From Sipunculus nudus (lineage: Eukaryota; Annelida; Sipuncula; Golfingiida; Sipunculidae): a DNA stretch of 64,000 nt. This document shows positions 21,632 to 34,988 of this stretch, piece by piece (position 1 is the first letter of the stretch; each line of letters begins with the position of its first letter). The stretch covers positions 46,884,714 through 46,948,713 of the forward strand of contig CM049320.1 of NCBI GenBank assembly GCA_026874595.1, given 5' to 3'. Made by a program: the position numbers and the translations under genes. The notes beneath the pieces were generated by a model. It did no database searches. It was given only the letters and a program-made list of their open reading frames with translations, and had not been told where the DNA came from.

Positions 21632-23401
21632 CAAGGGACCGATGGGTCATGGCACTCAGCTGATTGTGACAGTTATAACTGCATCACCATATATTTTTTG
21701 AAGTTGCAATAAAAATACTATCCTAGTGCTCAGGAACTAGGGCTCAATGACTTGGGGGGGGGGGGGGAGGCGGAAGGAACTAGAGTTACAACACCTTTGG
21801 ATATAAATACAGAATACAGACTTAAATTCAATGGTGCTTACAGGGACTGGTGGGAGTTACAGCACCTCTACATATACGTAAAGGATAAAATTTAATTTAA
21901 ATGAATTTATTATTAAATATTTAAAAACAGGCAGAAAGATGGAAAACAAAGCAAATAGCTTTAATGTCCATTCTACTGAGACAGAAAAATAATGAACAAA
22001 TATTTGCATTACATCCTATTTTTTCTTTTGTTAAGTCATTTTTTTTAAAGTTTATAGATTTTACTATATATCTACAGTATATCATATATATCTGAATATT
22101 TAAATTGATTCACAAATCTAAATTGCATCAACATTTATACTTAATTTAGTCAGGTAACATCATATTATGCACACATATACTTTTTTTATCAAATATATTT
22201 TTTAAATTTGCAAAGCAATAAATATATGAAAATAACACTCGAGAGTTCACAATTTTAAATTGCACCTTTATTTATCCATGATTTGTTTCATATATTATCA
22301 AATTAAGCCTACTGATGGGTTAAATTATATTCTGTTTAATTATTTAAAAGGAAATAATTTCTAAAAAATGCTACATCAGAACAATGTGGCATCTCAGTGG
22401 ATTACTTCTTGAATTAATATTTCAAGAAAAGTTGTGCATATTGGATCAAAAACGGCTTTACATTTAAAGAAACACAATTGACAATGACAAACCATGTATT
22501 GCAAATATAATTGGTGATGGTGGTGGTGGGGGGGGGGGGGAGGGGTGGGGTGTTAGGGTAGGGCCCATGAGAATAAGTATATGTTAATTACGGCAGGGGT
22601 GTTCCGCAAGTGCTGCTTCACAAATATGGTTACCTAGGCAAGGCTGTAGTGAGCAAGAGTGGGGTCTTGGATATACAAAATGCAAATACATAAGAGCATC
22701 TGAAAAACTTCAATAATTAGAATAATTTTTAAGCTTTACTTTTAAATTTCAGAATTCAACAGATTAAATCCACGTGTATCCCAGCTGTGAAAAATAAATT
22801 AAATATACTTACGAGAAAAAATGTGCCACGGTCAAATTTGGGCAAAATTTAAGGTACCAATTTTATATTTTTGCTAATATTTTAAAAAATTTAAAAGATT
22901 TTGATTTAATTTTGGGTATAAAATTAAATTTTGATTAATTAAAGTTATATTACTGAAAAAAAGTCCCTAGCTTTAACATTTTTTTGTGTTAAGTGACCAA
23001 ATATTTTTCCTGATTTTTTATAAAGTGCAATATGTCTTGGCCAATAACTTTTTTAAATTATATAATACAGACCTAATTCCTGGCATGTACATAGGAACTA
23101 TATAGAGGAATATTTATGGTAAATATGAGGAAAGACAAATGAGTGGTTTTGACATTAGGCAGTTCCGAAGTGTGAAAAAAGGCTTTTAATAAAAAAATTG
23201 AGGTTTTTCCCTAATTTCTCAAGGAAGGATGCCGCAAAGACCCAGTTTTTGGTTTGGTAGGAGATCTTGGGGACATCTTATATTATGCTGCATTTGGAAT
23301 CCTTGATCTTACAGTTTCAAAATGTGCCACTTCTATGGATGGCAGACAACAGACAATGGACCACGACATTAGCTCAGATGGCTTATAGTCAGCTGAGCTA
23401 A
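21632..23401 (+). repeat. R1 repeat, 1.77 kb, both ends present
   Basis: It starts CAAGGGACCGATGGGTCATG, then CTCAGCTG. It ends CAGCTGAGCTA at 23400 with the hairpin (AGCTCAGATGGCT, loop, AGTCAGCTGAGCT) and AAAA. G runs lie at 21754-21767 and 22528-22540. The body shares text with 57433-58330 ('aaagcaaatagctttaat', 'aggcaaggctgtag'). No protein-coding frame was found. Confidence 0.7.
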
Positions 23402-23871
23402 AAATTAAGGGCCTATGAGTTATATAAAAGGACACATTTGACCCACAAAAAATGTGTTAATGTTATTAATAAGTCTGGATGGAGGGAGGGAGGAGGAGAG
23501 AGAGAGAAAGTGAGAGAGAAAGAGAAGGGAGCATTAAATATTGCCTATAGGAAAAAAGTTGATTGATAATTATTAAATAACTAATGATTAACAGAGATGG
23601 ACAGACAGAGCTGATCACTTTTTGAGGCAAGAATATATGTTTCAATATTATCCTAATTTTTATAACACTAAATTTTTTCTCCTTTAATAATCCTTATAAA
23701 TTGCTATAACACTAATGGACAACTGCACAGGTGCAAGGACTCAATGGCAAGGGGGGGTTGGGGAAGGGAGGGGGGGGGGAAGAGATTTACAACACATCTG
23801 CATACACACATAGGTTATGAAATTTTAGGCAACAGTGCTTAATTATTCATGATTGTAAAACATACATTAAA
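23402..23871. repeat. AG-rich microsatellite and R1-body text
   Basis: An AG-rich low-complexity tract lies at about 23478-23530 ('gagggagggaggaggagaga'). The next 340 bp ('gatggacagacagagctgatc', 'gaggcaagaatatatgtttca') match the AT-rich bodies at 29135 and 29990. A G-rich run is at 23751-23780. Confidence 0.6.
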
Positions 23872-24917
23872 CAAGTGGCCCATGGGCCATGACATTCAGG
23901 TAATTTAGACTGGGTGCTCTTTTTTTTTTTATTAATGTTATATATTGTCTGTGAGAATAGCCTATGGCTAAAGTTACAGTGTTGAAAAAATGGACAGAAA
24001 AGAAAAATTTCAGGATTAATAGACCTGTCCAGGACCCCCCTGGATTCCATAATAGAGGGTTCCAAGGAAAATGGATACAATTTGTACCCTGTCTGTCTGG
24101 GTGCTCAAAATCATGTTTCTAGTCCATAGCTGGCAGAATATAGGTCACAATGATCCAATTTCTGGTTTCCAAGGAGAATTGCCAAGGATTTCCCTGAATG
24201 TAATGTTAGAAGATTCTAGGGCTAATGGATACAATTTGTGCCTTGTCTGTCTGGGTGCTCAACACCATTTTTCAGCCCATAGGTCACACAATATAGGTCA
24301 CTATGACCTATATTCAGGTTTTCAAGGACATTTGACTAAGACCTCCGTGAATTTTATACTAAAAGATTCTAGGCCTAGTGGATACAATTTGTGCCCTGTC
24401 TGACTGTCTGGGTGCTTATATGACATATTTTCTGATAGGTTGCAAAATATTGGCCATGGTGCCCTAACTTAAGTTTTCCAAGGACATTGGCCAAGGACAT
24501 CTTAGAATGTTACATAAGAAGATTTTAGGCCTAACAAATACAATGTGTGCCCTGCCTTACTTCTGGATGCTCAAAATCCTGTTTTCGGCCTGTAGATCAC
24601 AAAATGTAGGTCACCATGACCTAATTTCAGGTTTCCAAGGAGATATGCCTAGGACCTCCCAGAATGTTGCATTAGAAGATTCTAGGCCTAACAGATACGA
24701 TTTGTGCCTATCTTATATTCAGGGTGTTCATACGACATCTTTTTCCTATTAGTTCCAGAATATGGGTCACAGTGACCTAATTTCAGGTTTCCAAGGACAT
24801 TTGCCTAGGAAAAAAAACTCGTAGGTTTAAAAAAAGGCCCTGTAAACGGACGAGCGGCCGGACAGACAAAGGACCATCACTATAGCTCAGATGAAGTATT
24901 ATAAGTCAGCTGAGCTA
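23872..24917 (+). repeat. R1-like element with a 155-bp tandem array
   Basis: The left end is CAAGTGGCCCATGGGCCATG, which keeps the 12-bp palindrome of R1 (GGCCCATGGGCC instead of GACCCATGGGTC). The interior is about five units of 153-157 bp (24072, 24226, 24379, about 24535, about 24693), each with 'gatacaatttgtgcc' and 'ggtca--atgacctaattt'. It ends in a GGAC microsatellite and an R1-type hairpin with a longer loop, then CTAA (24917). Single units of the array also occur at 41590 and 54165. Confidence 0.75.
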
Positions 24918-25282
24918 AAAATTACTCTGGTAATTAAGCCTTTGTCTTAATGCATTGAAAAAAGTAATTGAACTGCTGTTCTGTTGTCAGTATTTGGTTT
25001 GAAACATCATTAGTTGTTGCTACTTTCTAATGCATTTGGAAACACCTTCATGTAGCTGAGTTTACTGTCACCCAGATCGCATCAACCTCAGGTTTCATGT
25101 TTTTCCTTCCACACTGGCACAATGGAATCAATTCAAACTAAAAGGGGGCTATTCCAAAATTTGGAGTCTATTTATTAAAGAAAATGACTTGAGCCTAGGC
25201 CAGAAAATTTGGAGTAGGAAATGCCAATCCCAATACAGGCTGTTTGCTTTGTTGATGTCTACATGTAGTGGACTAACAAAAA
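24918..25282. other. Intron; nothing recognised
   Basis: This is a 365-bp stretch between two R1-type elements. I see no repeat terminus, exon or RNA gene in it. Confidence 0.45.
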
Positions 25283-27904
25283 CAAGGGACCCATGGGTCA
25301 CGGCGCTCAGCTGTTATATATGATAAAAAATATGATTTGGGAAAGAGGCACATGCTTGTTTTGTGTGGTAATAAATATAAGCTTTATTATGAGTTGTTGG
25401 TGTTAACTTATGTATGATTTTGATAGTATCTTTGGAGACAGGGAAGAGGATTGATTTCATTTATTTTATTAACAAATGGAGTGCTATTGTCACACAGATT
25501 TTGACTTGGCCATATAACTTATAAGCAGCACATATTATAAAAGAGTTTAACTATTTATTAAAATTTAATAAAAAATATTGTGCCTATTATAATTTTTATT
25601 AAAAAAAATAATAAGAAAATCATATGATTTTTTAAAATAAAATATAACTGAAATGATTATTGAAATAATACTATAGAATATATTCATGAATGCATTCATG
25701 AATACATTTTGAAAGTATCTTCACTGGTATTCAAATACTTTCATTTTTACCTGAATTCCCATTCTTATGCAATTAAATTTTTTAATGCAGTACATATTCA
25801 TATTCGTATTCAAATACATTTGCAATGCATTCGCACCATGTCTAGTATTTATTGAGTTTTAGCCAAACAAAGATGTTGAGAATCCAGAATATACAAAATT
25901 CACAAATTTAAATGATGATCATAAGTACCTGGTTTTATGGCTTTCATATATATTAAAATAAAAATAAATGTAATATATTCACTTTGGACAACTTTCACAT
26001 CAATCTACACACTAGACACAGTAGGAATCTAGATTAATATTATCAACTGCATCTTTGTCTATCATTAATTTCCTTCATATGATCCCTAATGATTAGTAAT
26101 GAATAATATGATTAATTTTTTTAACATTAAAATTTCACTGAAAAATATCATAGGTGACTGCATGGTGTTATTTGGGATCACATTGACATTGACATTCGAT
26201 CCATCCATACAAGATTCTTACATCATCAGTAACTGCAAGTTAATTTTCTGTTACTCATCAACTAACAAATTCCTTTTCTATTAATTTTTCTTTAATTTGT
26301 TATAAAAAAAATACAAAATTATTAATTTATTGCTTATTGTTATGTTGTTTTTCAAACCAACTACTAGATGAGTTGGGTTGGACACCTGGATTAACTGTGG
26401 CTCGGCATTAGCTGCCAGGCTGCCCCAGTGTATGCTTTGCTCAAGCATGCATAATCTGGTGAAAGGTCAACAAGGTCAACATACAGGTGACTGAAGAGGG
26501 GCTGGATTAAGCCTGGGTCTGACATGGTCTCATATAAACATTAATAAAAGCTACAATATTTGGCCAATTTCTTTCAGCTTTCTAAACTACAAAGATGAAA
26601 TCCTTATGTGTGCATGATATGAAAATTATATCAACAGTGCTCTCAGGAAACAAACGTGCCATGGTCAAAGTTAGGCAAAATTTAAGGTACTAATTTTATA
26701 TTTATACTAATAACTTATAAAAATTGAAAAATTCAGAACTAATTTTTGGTATTCAATTGAATCTTGATTAAATAATGTTACATCCCTGACAAAAAATCTC
26801 TAGCTTCAGCAATCCTCTTGTTAAGGGAGTAAATATATTTCTTGATTTTTTAAAAAGTGCATTATATTTTGGCCCATTACTTAAAACAGTTACGCAATAC
26901 TGACATCATTTCTGGCATGAGCATAGCGAATGTATAGAAAAATATGTATATCATATATGATCAAAGTCAGATCAGTGGTTTTGATATTAGGCAGTCTTAC
27001 TGTGTAACAATGGGTTTTTAATGGAAAAATGAAGTTTTTCATTAACATTTCAAAGGAATTAAGTCCTAGTGATAAAAATCTTGGCATGGTAGGGGATTTT
27101 GGAGACATCTAACTGTATGCCAAAATTTAAGGAACTTAGAGCTGAAGCTGGGGAGCTGAGCTCTAGCAAACTGCATAACACTAGCTTGATGTAAACTTGA
27201 TGTGACATGGTGCTTGAAAACTTGAATAAAAATCTACAGTTTTTGATCAACTGGTTTCAAATTTTTGGTGTTAACAGACAAAATGCTAACAAAAACATGC
27301 TGTGAAAATTAAATCCACAGTACTTACAGGAAAAAAAGTTCCATGGTCAAACTTGGGCAAAATTTAAGGTACCAATTTTATATTTTTGCCAATATTTAAA
27401 AAAATTTAACAGATTTTGATCTTATTTTGGTGTACAATTAAATTTTGATCAATTAAAGTTGTATTACTGAAAAAAAGTCCCTACCTTTAACACTTTTGGT
27501 CTTAAGTGACAAAGTATCTTTCCTGATTTTTTTACAAAGTCCATTATGTTTGGGCCCATAACTTTTTTAAATTGAATAATACTGACTTAATTTCTGGCAT
27601 GTACATAGGATCTATATAGAGGAATATTTATGGTAAATATGAAGAAAACCAGATGAGTGGTTTTGATATCAGGCAGTCCTGAAGTGTGAAAATATATTTC
27701 TAATAAAAAATTGAGGTTTTTCCTTAATATCTCGAAGGAACGAAGTCCTATTGACCCAATTTTCAGCATGGTAGGAGATTTTGGGGACACCTAACTGTAT
27801 GGTAAATTTCAGATTCGTAGGTCCAGTAGTGTCGAAACGTGCCAATCTTACGGACGGACAGACAGACGGACGACGGACAATGGACCATGACTATAGCTCA
27901 GATG
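25283..27904 (+). repeat. R1-A repeat (2.6 kb), 3' hairpin cut off
   Basis: It starts CAAGGGACCCATGGGTCACG, then GCTCAGCTG, and is collinear with the copies at 37775 and 48881. It is the cleanest copy for the empty hAT site (25730, 'tcactggtattcaaatac'). At the 3' end it reaches 'tagctcagatgactta' and then, at 27904, switches to R3 sequence, so the second half of the hairpin is lost. It is about 2.62 kb long with no open reading frame of note. Confidence 0.8.
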
Positions 27905-28776
27905 ACTTATTTTGTGTATGATTAAGAGCTATGTGAGATCTATACACATGCAAAATTTCAGGGGGATATGTCCAACCAGTCCTGAGATATAAGCCTGAAT
28001 ATCTGCAGAGTTTACATTAATGTAGGTAGCATCAACTGCCAAAATAATCTAGAAAGCTATCCAAGATGTATAAACATGCAAACTTTTAGGCAGATAAGTA
28101 AAACCACAACTGAGATAAAAGTGATTTTAGCCCACTGCAGACAAACAGACGGACGCTGTGCAAAAATGGTTGCAGGTGGTCCCTCAAGTTTTGTGTATGA
28201 TAAAGAACTATGTGAGATCTATACACATGCAAAATTTTGGCCCAATTGGTCAAACGGTTCCTGAGATATGAGCTAGGATGTCTGCACCGTAAACTAGAAT
28301 TTAGGTGGCTCCATCTGTCATAAAATCAAGAAAGCTATCGAGGATGTATACGCATTTCCAATTTCAGGTGAATTAGTCAAACAACTGCAGAGATATGAGT
28401 GATTTTAACCCAAGGCAGACAAACAGATGGACACTGTGCAAACATGGTTGCAGGTGGCGCCACCATTTCTTGTGTATGTTATGAAGCTATCCAAGGGCTA
28501 CATTTGTACAAAAATTTTTTTCGTGATCGGTCAAACGGTTCCCAAGATATAGGTTTATGTGTGGAAACAGATGCACAAATGGATGCTGGGCAGAGAGGAA
28601 AGGTCCGAGGTCAACACAAATTGGTTAGGCACAAGTTCACATGTGACCCGATAATTGGTGTAAGTTTCGGAAAAATCAGTCCAGTAGTCTCAGAGGAGTT
28701 CTCCGGAAACGAATACGGCGGTGGAACCTGGTCAAAAACATAGTATCCGCAAATCTTCCGTTTGGGCGGATACAAT
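27905..28776 (+). repeat. R3 repeat, 3' part
   Basis: It begins abruptly inside an R3 unit ('ttgtgtatgattaagagcta'). It continues through units whose palindromes have decayed at 28024 and 28175, plus one good GGTGGCGCCACC at 28456. It ends with the R3 3' region: 'gaggagttctccgg', a GC-rich stretch, 'aaaacatagtatccgc', and GGCGGATACA near 28773. The 5' hairpin is missing. Confidence 0.7.
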
Positions 28777-30360
28777 AAATTGTCAGGTGTGCATAAACGT
28801 AATTTGATATGCTGTTGTGCAATAAAAATATTCATAAAATTCTGTTTTCTTTTTATTGACAACTTATTTAATATCATTTGAGACATAACGCTTCTTCTAT
28901 GACTCAAAAGAACATTGATGTTGAAGCCTGCATAATATCACATCCCGGTTATTATCATAATTTGTGCATGCACCGCCGACATGACAACAAGCGGGCTTGA
29001 CTGTATATAAATTACTTTAAAATTTCAGACTTAAACAGCTCTAAATTCATACACATACAGCATATGAAAGTTATTTCAACAGTGCTTATAGAAAAAATTT
29101 CAAAATTAATATATATTTAATGATAACATACAGATGATGGACAGACAGAGCTGACCAATTAATGTTCCATTCTCCTGAGGCACGAATTTGTTTCGATTAG
29201 ATCTTAATTTTTTTCTAATCCAATTATTTTTTAAATTAGATAAATATTTACACATTTGCAATAAAAACTAATGTCCCAGTGCACAGGTGCACAGGAATCA
29301 ATGACAGTGGGAGGGGGGGGGGGGGGGGGGGAATGGAAGGATTTACAACACTTCTGCATATTCATACAGGGCAAACAAAACTTGATCTCCAATTCTGCTG
29401 AGGCAGGAAAATAATGAACAAAAGTTTGTATTAGATCCTTATTTTTTATCACATTTTATTTTTTATTTTTAGTGGATATTTCTATACATTTCCATTAAAG
29501 CATGTTTATCAGAATGTAAAAGTTGATTAATAATTCTAAATTGCATCATCATAAATCTCAATCTTGTCAGATAACACAACATCATGCATACAAATGAATG
29601 TATCATTTTACCACAAAAATAAATCTTTTAAATTTGCATAACAATAAATATATAAAAATAATACTTGATTTAGATTTCAAAATTTTAGATTGTGCCTTTA
29701 TTAATCCATAATTTGCTTCATATTTTATAAATTTATGCATACTGATGGGTTTAATCATATTTTAATTTGTTAAAATCATTTAAAAGAAATTTATGTCTTT
29801 AAAAATGCTACATTAACACAACATGGCATCTTCTGGATTACTGGTACTCCTGAAATTACTTTTTCAAATTGCAGATTGTAATAGCTTATATCCATAAACA
29901 CACAGCATATAAGTAATGATTTAAAAAAAGTGCTTTTAGGGAAAAAAAGTTCGTAATTAATAATTTAATAATAAACAGATATGGTGGACAGATAAAGCTA
30001 ATCACTTCAAGTCCTATACTCCTGAGGCAAGAATATGTTTCAATTAGATCTTAATTTTTTTCTTATACTATTTTTATAATTAAATAAAATTTATACATTT
30101 GCCAAAAAAAACTAATGTGCCCAGTGCACAGGTGCAAGGACTCAATGGCAGGGGAAGGGGGAATTGTAGGAATGATAAGACCTCTGCAGATACATACAGG
30201 ACAAAGCCAATCACTTATATCCCAATCTGCTGAGGCAGGAAAATAATTAACAAAATGTTTGCATTTGTTTATTACACCATTTTTTTCAAGTTTATTATTT
30301 TTATTTATTTAAAATTTTACATATAAATTGGAATATAAAAGGTGATTCACATTTTAAATT
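28777..30360. repeat. AT-rich repeated bodies, G run
   Basis: Two related bodies of about 850 bp follow each other, aligned on 'gatgg-ggacaga--gct-a-c' (29134 and 29983), 'cctgaggcaagaatatgttt' and 'gtgcacaggtgca-gga'. The first has a G run at 29313-29331. The same text is seen near 23600. They lack the R1 termini. No gene was recognised. Confidence 0.5.
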
Positions 30361-32110
30361 GGTCCCCTTCCGAGAGCAACTTCTGTTTACCCTCTTCCTG
30401 ACGGGGGTCTTTACCGTAAAGTTTCTTACTAGTAACTACAGTTATGAAACTTCTGTTTTCTTAAAACAGTTGATATTTCTTTAAGCAAAAAACACAAAAG
30501 AACTCAAATAATATATTATCACACCATCACAAAATGTCAATACTTTTATATATATACACACACAATATTTGGCATTATTTTCAAAACATGCCCTGTTCCA
30601 ATGTAAACATTAACTATCCACTTGATGATCCTCATTTTGTCAAACAGTCAGCCAACTGATGTTCTGATTTTATTAATTCTATCTTCTTAATTTGTCCCCC
30701 TGCAATTCATCCCTAATTCCACTTATTTCTAATCTCAATCTCTTCTCTTTTTTAGACTTCAGTGCATCATACAAAGACTTACAGTCTATCTTACAAATTA
30801 TAGGTAAATTATGCTAAGGATCAGCTCCACTGCCTGTCAATTCAGAAAACAGGGTAGCCAAAAACACAGAGGTATCAACTCCATCTACTAAGACAAGTGT
30901 GCCCCCTGCAAGTGTCTTAGAATTCCAACAAAGAGGAGAAATTCTTCCTCTTTCTCCCATCAAACAAATAAATTGTCCTCCTTGTGTTCCCCCTGTCAGT
31001 GGATTTCCAGGCGAGGCATCACTAAAAATTTCTAGAGATGTTTTCCCCCTTAAAGGTTGCAACCTTAAGGTGAGCTTTTCTGTTTGTATTTTCCTAGTCA
31101 CCTTAATAACAGCCAGCTGTTCCCTCACAACTGCATTTTTGATACAAGAAGAATCCATACAATACAACAATACAATCTAAAGAATCTGTCCCACTTTAGA
31201 TCACAACTCTTTCTTTTCTCCTGGAGATACAGCTTCATCTTTACCAACTGCAATGGTATTCAGAGCCGCTGCATACTTGTTCTGATTTACCAGTATCTCA
31301 GTTTTTTTCTGTAGCTATCTCAATACCAATATATTTGAATGTCCCTCCTTCTTCTCTACCTATCATAAATTCAGATCTAATTTTATTTATGACATCCATC
31401 TCAAACGGTTTAGTGCCACTTTAATTGAAATCATCCACATGGCAGGCCAGAACTCCTTTTAGTTCTGCACATCCATCATACCACAGGAACACTGCTGGAT
31501 CTGCTTTTGATAATTCAGCACCAATTGTTGTTATAACTGCTTTTACTCTCTTGTACCAACTTAATGATGCATTATTTAATCCATACACACACTTGGCAAA
31601 AGCCACAGTTTTCCTTGTTCTCCAGCTTCTTTCAGAGGTCACAGGAAAATCTTTCCTTCAACTTAGTGTCCCTTAAGAGAGGCTGATTTTATGTCCGTTG
31701 ACCTAGGTTTCCAATGATTTTGAGCAGATATGGCTAGTATCATTCTCAAAGACTCATTAGCACATGTAGGAGAATACTTTTGAAAACCACTGTCCAATTC
31801 TTCAAAACCTCTTGCAACCAATCTAGCCCTTGTATTAAATCTATTTTCGATTTCTACCAGTGGCTTTACCTGCCCTACCAAATATTACAGCAGTATATAT
31901 CTGTCCCTATTTGTGTCAAATCTAAATGAAATAGAATGCCCTGGTTTTATCCTTGTTCTTACAGTGTGCTGTCCATTCAAGTCAATTTTACTACTATCAT
32001 TTACTAGAATTTCACGGATTGTTTTTCCTTTTAAATTCTCATAATCATCATCTAACTCTGGTACCTTCCTCTTCTCCCTTGGTTCATCCGCAGTTCTCTC
32101 TTGATTTTCA
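30361..32110 (-). mobile_element. Degenerate Ty1/Copia retrotransposon
   Basis: On the minus strand the order is a fragment before the reverse transcriptase, reverse transcriptase, RNase H, then a possible short LTR at 30361-30588. That LTR would begin TGTTTTGAAAATAATG, has TATATATATAAAAG, and ends GGGGACC; its limits are tentative. A purine-rich stretch lies just before it. No second LTR or gag was found, and the 5' part is lost. Copia elements of this kind are known in molluscs and other marine animals. It is on the same strand as PIK3R4. Confidence 0.8.
30650..32110 (-). pseudogene. Copia pol remnant: reverse transcriptase and RNase H
   Basis: In translation order, with frame changes, I see: a piece with RIKPGHSISFRF and VIFGRAGKATGRN (about 31860-32060); RARLVARGFEELDSGFQKYS, PTCANESLRMILAISAQNHW and KPRSTDIKSASLKG (31663-31881); AFAKCVYGLNNASLSWYK, and then ADPAVFLWYDG with LACHVDDF (31421-31642); FKYIGIEIATEKN (about 31330); IFSDASPGNPLTGGTQGGQF with LALVDGVDT-like text and FLATLFSELT (30814-31170); and a C-terminal stretch like CKIDCKSLYDALKSKK then QLADCLTK (30640-30810). 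HVDDF is the catalytic motif of this reverse transcriptase family and SDAS belongs to the RNase H. Several stops and a deletion between the GRAGKATG and ARLVARGF motifs make it non-functional. Confidence 0.88.
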
Positions 32111-32340
32111 TAATCTCTTGAATTTTCTAAATCATTACCTCGGGGATTCCATGAAACTGCATGAATGCCGACGTCATCTACATTATGATGTCATGTGAAG
32201 CGTCACTCGGTACAAAGTGCGGCCCTCCATGGTACAGCCTGCCATTTCAAATAGCAGTCCCTATCCAAGTTGCCTAAATAGGTACCATTAAATGGTCGAG
32301 GGTGTGCTAAAAGCCGGTTACCCAACCCTACTCCCTCTGT
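32111..32340. other. Unassigned segment, moderately GC-rich
   Basis: This stretch ('ggtacaaagtgcggccctcc', 'aaaagccggttacccaaccc') is richer in G and C than its neighbours. It resembles none of the families named here and has no long open frame. It could be a small non-autonomous element, but I see no termini. Confidence 0.3.
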
Positions 32341-32451
32341 GAGTCCAGCAGTTTCAAACGTGCCCTGTTAACGGACGATTAGACAGACAGATTGATGACG
32401 GACAAAGGACCATGACTATAGCTCAGATGACTTATAGTCAGCTGAGCAAAA
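32341..32451 (+). repeat. R1 3'-terminal fragment
   Basis: Only the last 110 bp are present: 'tttcaaacgtgccctgttaa', a GACAGACAG run, and the complete hairpin (AGCTCAGATGACT, TAT, then AGTCAGCTGAGC) followed by AAAA. It is followed by an isolated GGTGGTGCCACC at 32480. Confidence 0.75.
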
Positions 32452-34988
32452 ATCATGTAAAAATTAGAAAAAAAACAGGTGGTGCCACCAGTCTTAAGGA
32501 ATGATGAAACAATCCATAATCGATATGCATTGAAAGAATAATGGCAATTAATCCATTAGTTATTCAGATAATGGAGCTTCTGTATCAAATTTTTAACTAG
32601 AATATGGGTAGTCAACAGGCGACTACGTGTATCCATCAAAAATCAGAGTACGATGGGTGGTGTGAGGCTTAAATTGAGTGGCAAGGGGAAATAGAGTAAG
32701 ATGTGTTGCATTTCCGCATGGTTACCCCTTTGATTAACCTTGACTAACCACTAAGGGGTAGGGGTTACTTTAAAGTACAGAAGCGGTCATATCTGTCTAC
32801 AGAAATACAGTATTTTGTCAAATTTGTTTTAAAACACAGCAAATAAATTATAAATGTATCTCAGCATAACATACAACAATATGTGGAGGGATTTAAGGGA
32901 TAAAAGAGAAGACTGTGGAGTGACCCTATAAATATGCTATTTTTATGAGGAAAAGATCACCTAAAATCACATTTATACCCAATATACATATTTAATTGGT
33001 CACTTTTTAGTATGGAATGTTATCAATCCAACAGTTTTGCTTATTCTTGCTGGTTGGAAATGGTGTTAATGAAGTGAGGATTTGTAATGTCGTTTAGGTC
33101 AAAATCTAATATTTTAAAAATAACAACTCCGGGTAGAAGAAAAACGTAAAATTTTATTATTTCCCAAGGGTTGATTTTGGTAGACTTTTAGTATGTCAAA
33201 CTACATAACTTACAAAAATGCATTGTGCAAACAGAAATTCTGTTGCAATTTTTTTTACCTTTGGTCTTTATTCCAGCTAAATCTCCAGGCCTAAACGCAT
33301 AATTTTTTTAAGATAAGTCAAACCACTGCTGAGATAAGAGTGATTTTATCCCAAAGAAGACAAACAGATGGACGCTGTGAAAAAATTGCTGCCGGTGGCG
33401 CCACAAGTTTTGCGTATAAATGTGAGATCTATACACATGCAAAATTTTAGGAATATACATCGAACCAGTCCTTAGATTTTAGCATGGATGTCTGCAGTGT
33501 AAACGTGAATGTAGTTTGCACCACCTGTCATAAAATCAAGAATGTATACGCAAAACTTCAGGTGAATAAGTCTAACCACTACTGCAATATGAGTGATTTT
33601 AACCCAAGGCAGACAAACAGATGGACGCAGTGCAAAAATTGTTGCAGATGGCACTACCATTTTATTTTATGATATAAAGCTACCCAAAAACTGCACTGGT
33701 GAAAATTTTCAGCCTGATCGGTCAAACGAGTCCAAAGATATGTGGTTTTATGTGTAAACACAGATGCACAGATGGAAGCACTGCAGAGAGGAAAGGTCAG
33801 ATGACAACACAAAATGGTTAGGCACCAGTTCACAATTGACCCAATAATTGGGTCAAGTTTTGGAACAAGGGACCCATGAGTCACAGCGCTCAGCTTAAAT
33901 TTGAAATTTTTGCAAATGCAAAATATTCTATTTTAATGTTTTTCATTTATATAAGCATCTGAGAAGCTAATAGGAAAGAGGCCCTCCTACTTGGTTATAG
34001 TAAAGTTCTAAATATATGATTGCAAACTAATACTCTGATAAGACTGTCATGAAGAAAAAACAGTAAAAGTTTTGAGATACTGTGATGCATATGAAAAATT
34101 TACAGATTGACAGGTCAGTGGACAGAATGGACTAATACCTTTATTTCACTTTCTAGGGAGTAATGCATTTAAGTTTATATATAAGCCTATTATTTAAGCA
34201 TATCCACTTTTTCCATTAAAATAGTTTTTATCTGATTATTTTTTTTTATTTACAAATTTTATAAATTTGTATTAAAAAACACTGAAAATATAAGTTAAAG
34301 TATTAGAATTCTAAATTGCAATTATTATATATCCAGAGTGTAGCTCATATTGGGTCATATTATGCATACATATATATTTTTTTATTATTTTTAAATCACA
34401 AATGTTTAAATTGAATTTAAAAGAAAATAATGCCACAACATGGTATCTACAAGATTATTCCTTGAATCACAATTAAAAAGTTTTGCACATTGGAGTTTTC
34501 AGTACATGCTTAATCTTATTCACCGAAATAAAATAAAAGATTAAGTAAATTTGGTAAAATAAAAACATCTTTTTAAATAAAGTATACACACTGTTGGTTG
34601 AATGAGGAACAAACAATATCATTATGCTAATTACAATCTCAGCTATAATTTATTACTGGAATTAATAGTCAATTTCACACCTGGTGAAGTTTTTACTCTT
34701 CTCAAGTAAGGAATTACTTATCTGATGAACATCCACACTTTCATAGCAATACACCACTTTGTGGACACAAATGTGCACTTTAATCATTGTAACCTTGTAC
34801 AAAATCTAAAATGTAGCATTGTATAGCCAAGAATAAAATGAAATACAGAAAATTATAACATTCATCTAATTAATGCACCATCTGGGGGGGGGGGGGTGCA
34901 GGGCAGAGGGGAAGCCTGCTGGTAGTGGCCGAGCTGAGCCAAGGCAAGCTGCCTGGGGTGGGTTACATAATGCAAGTGAAGGCTATTG

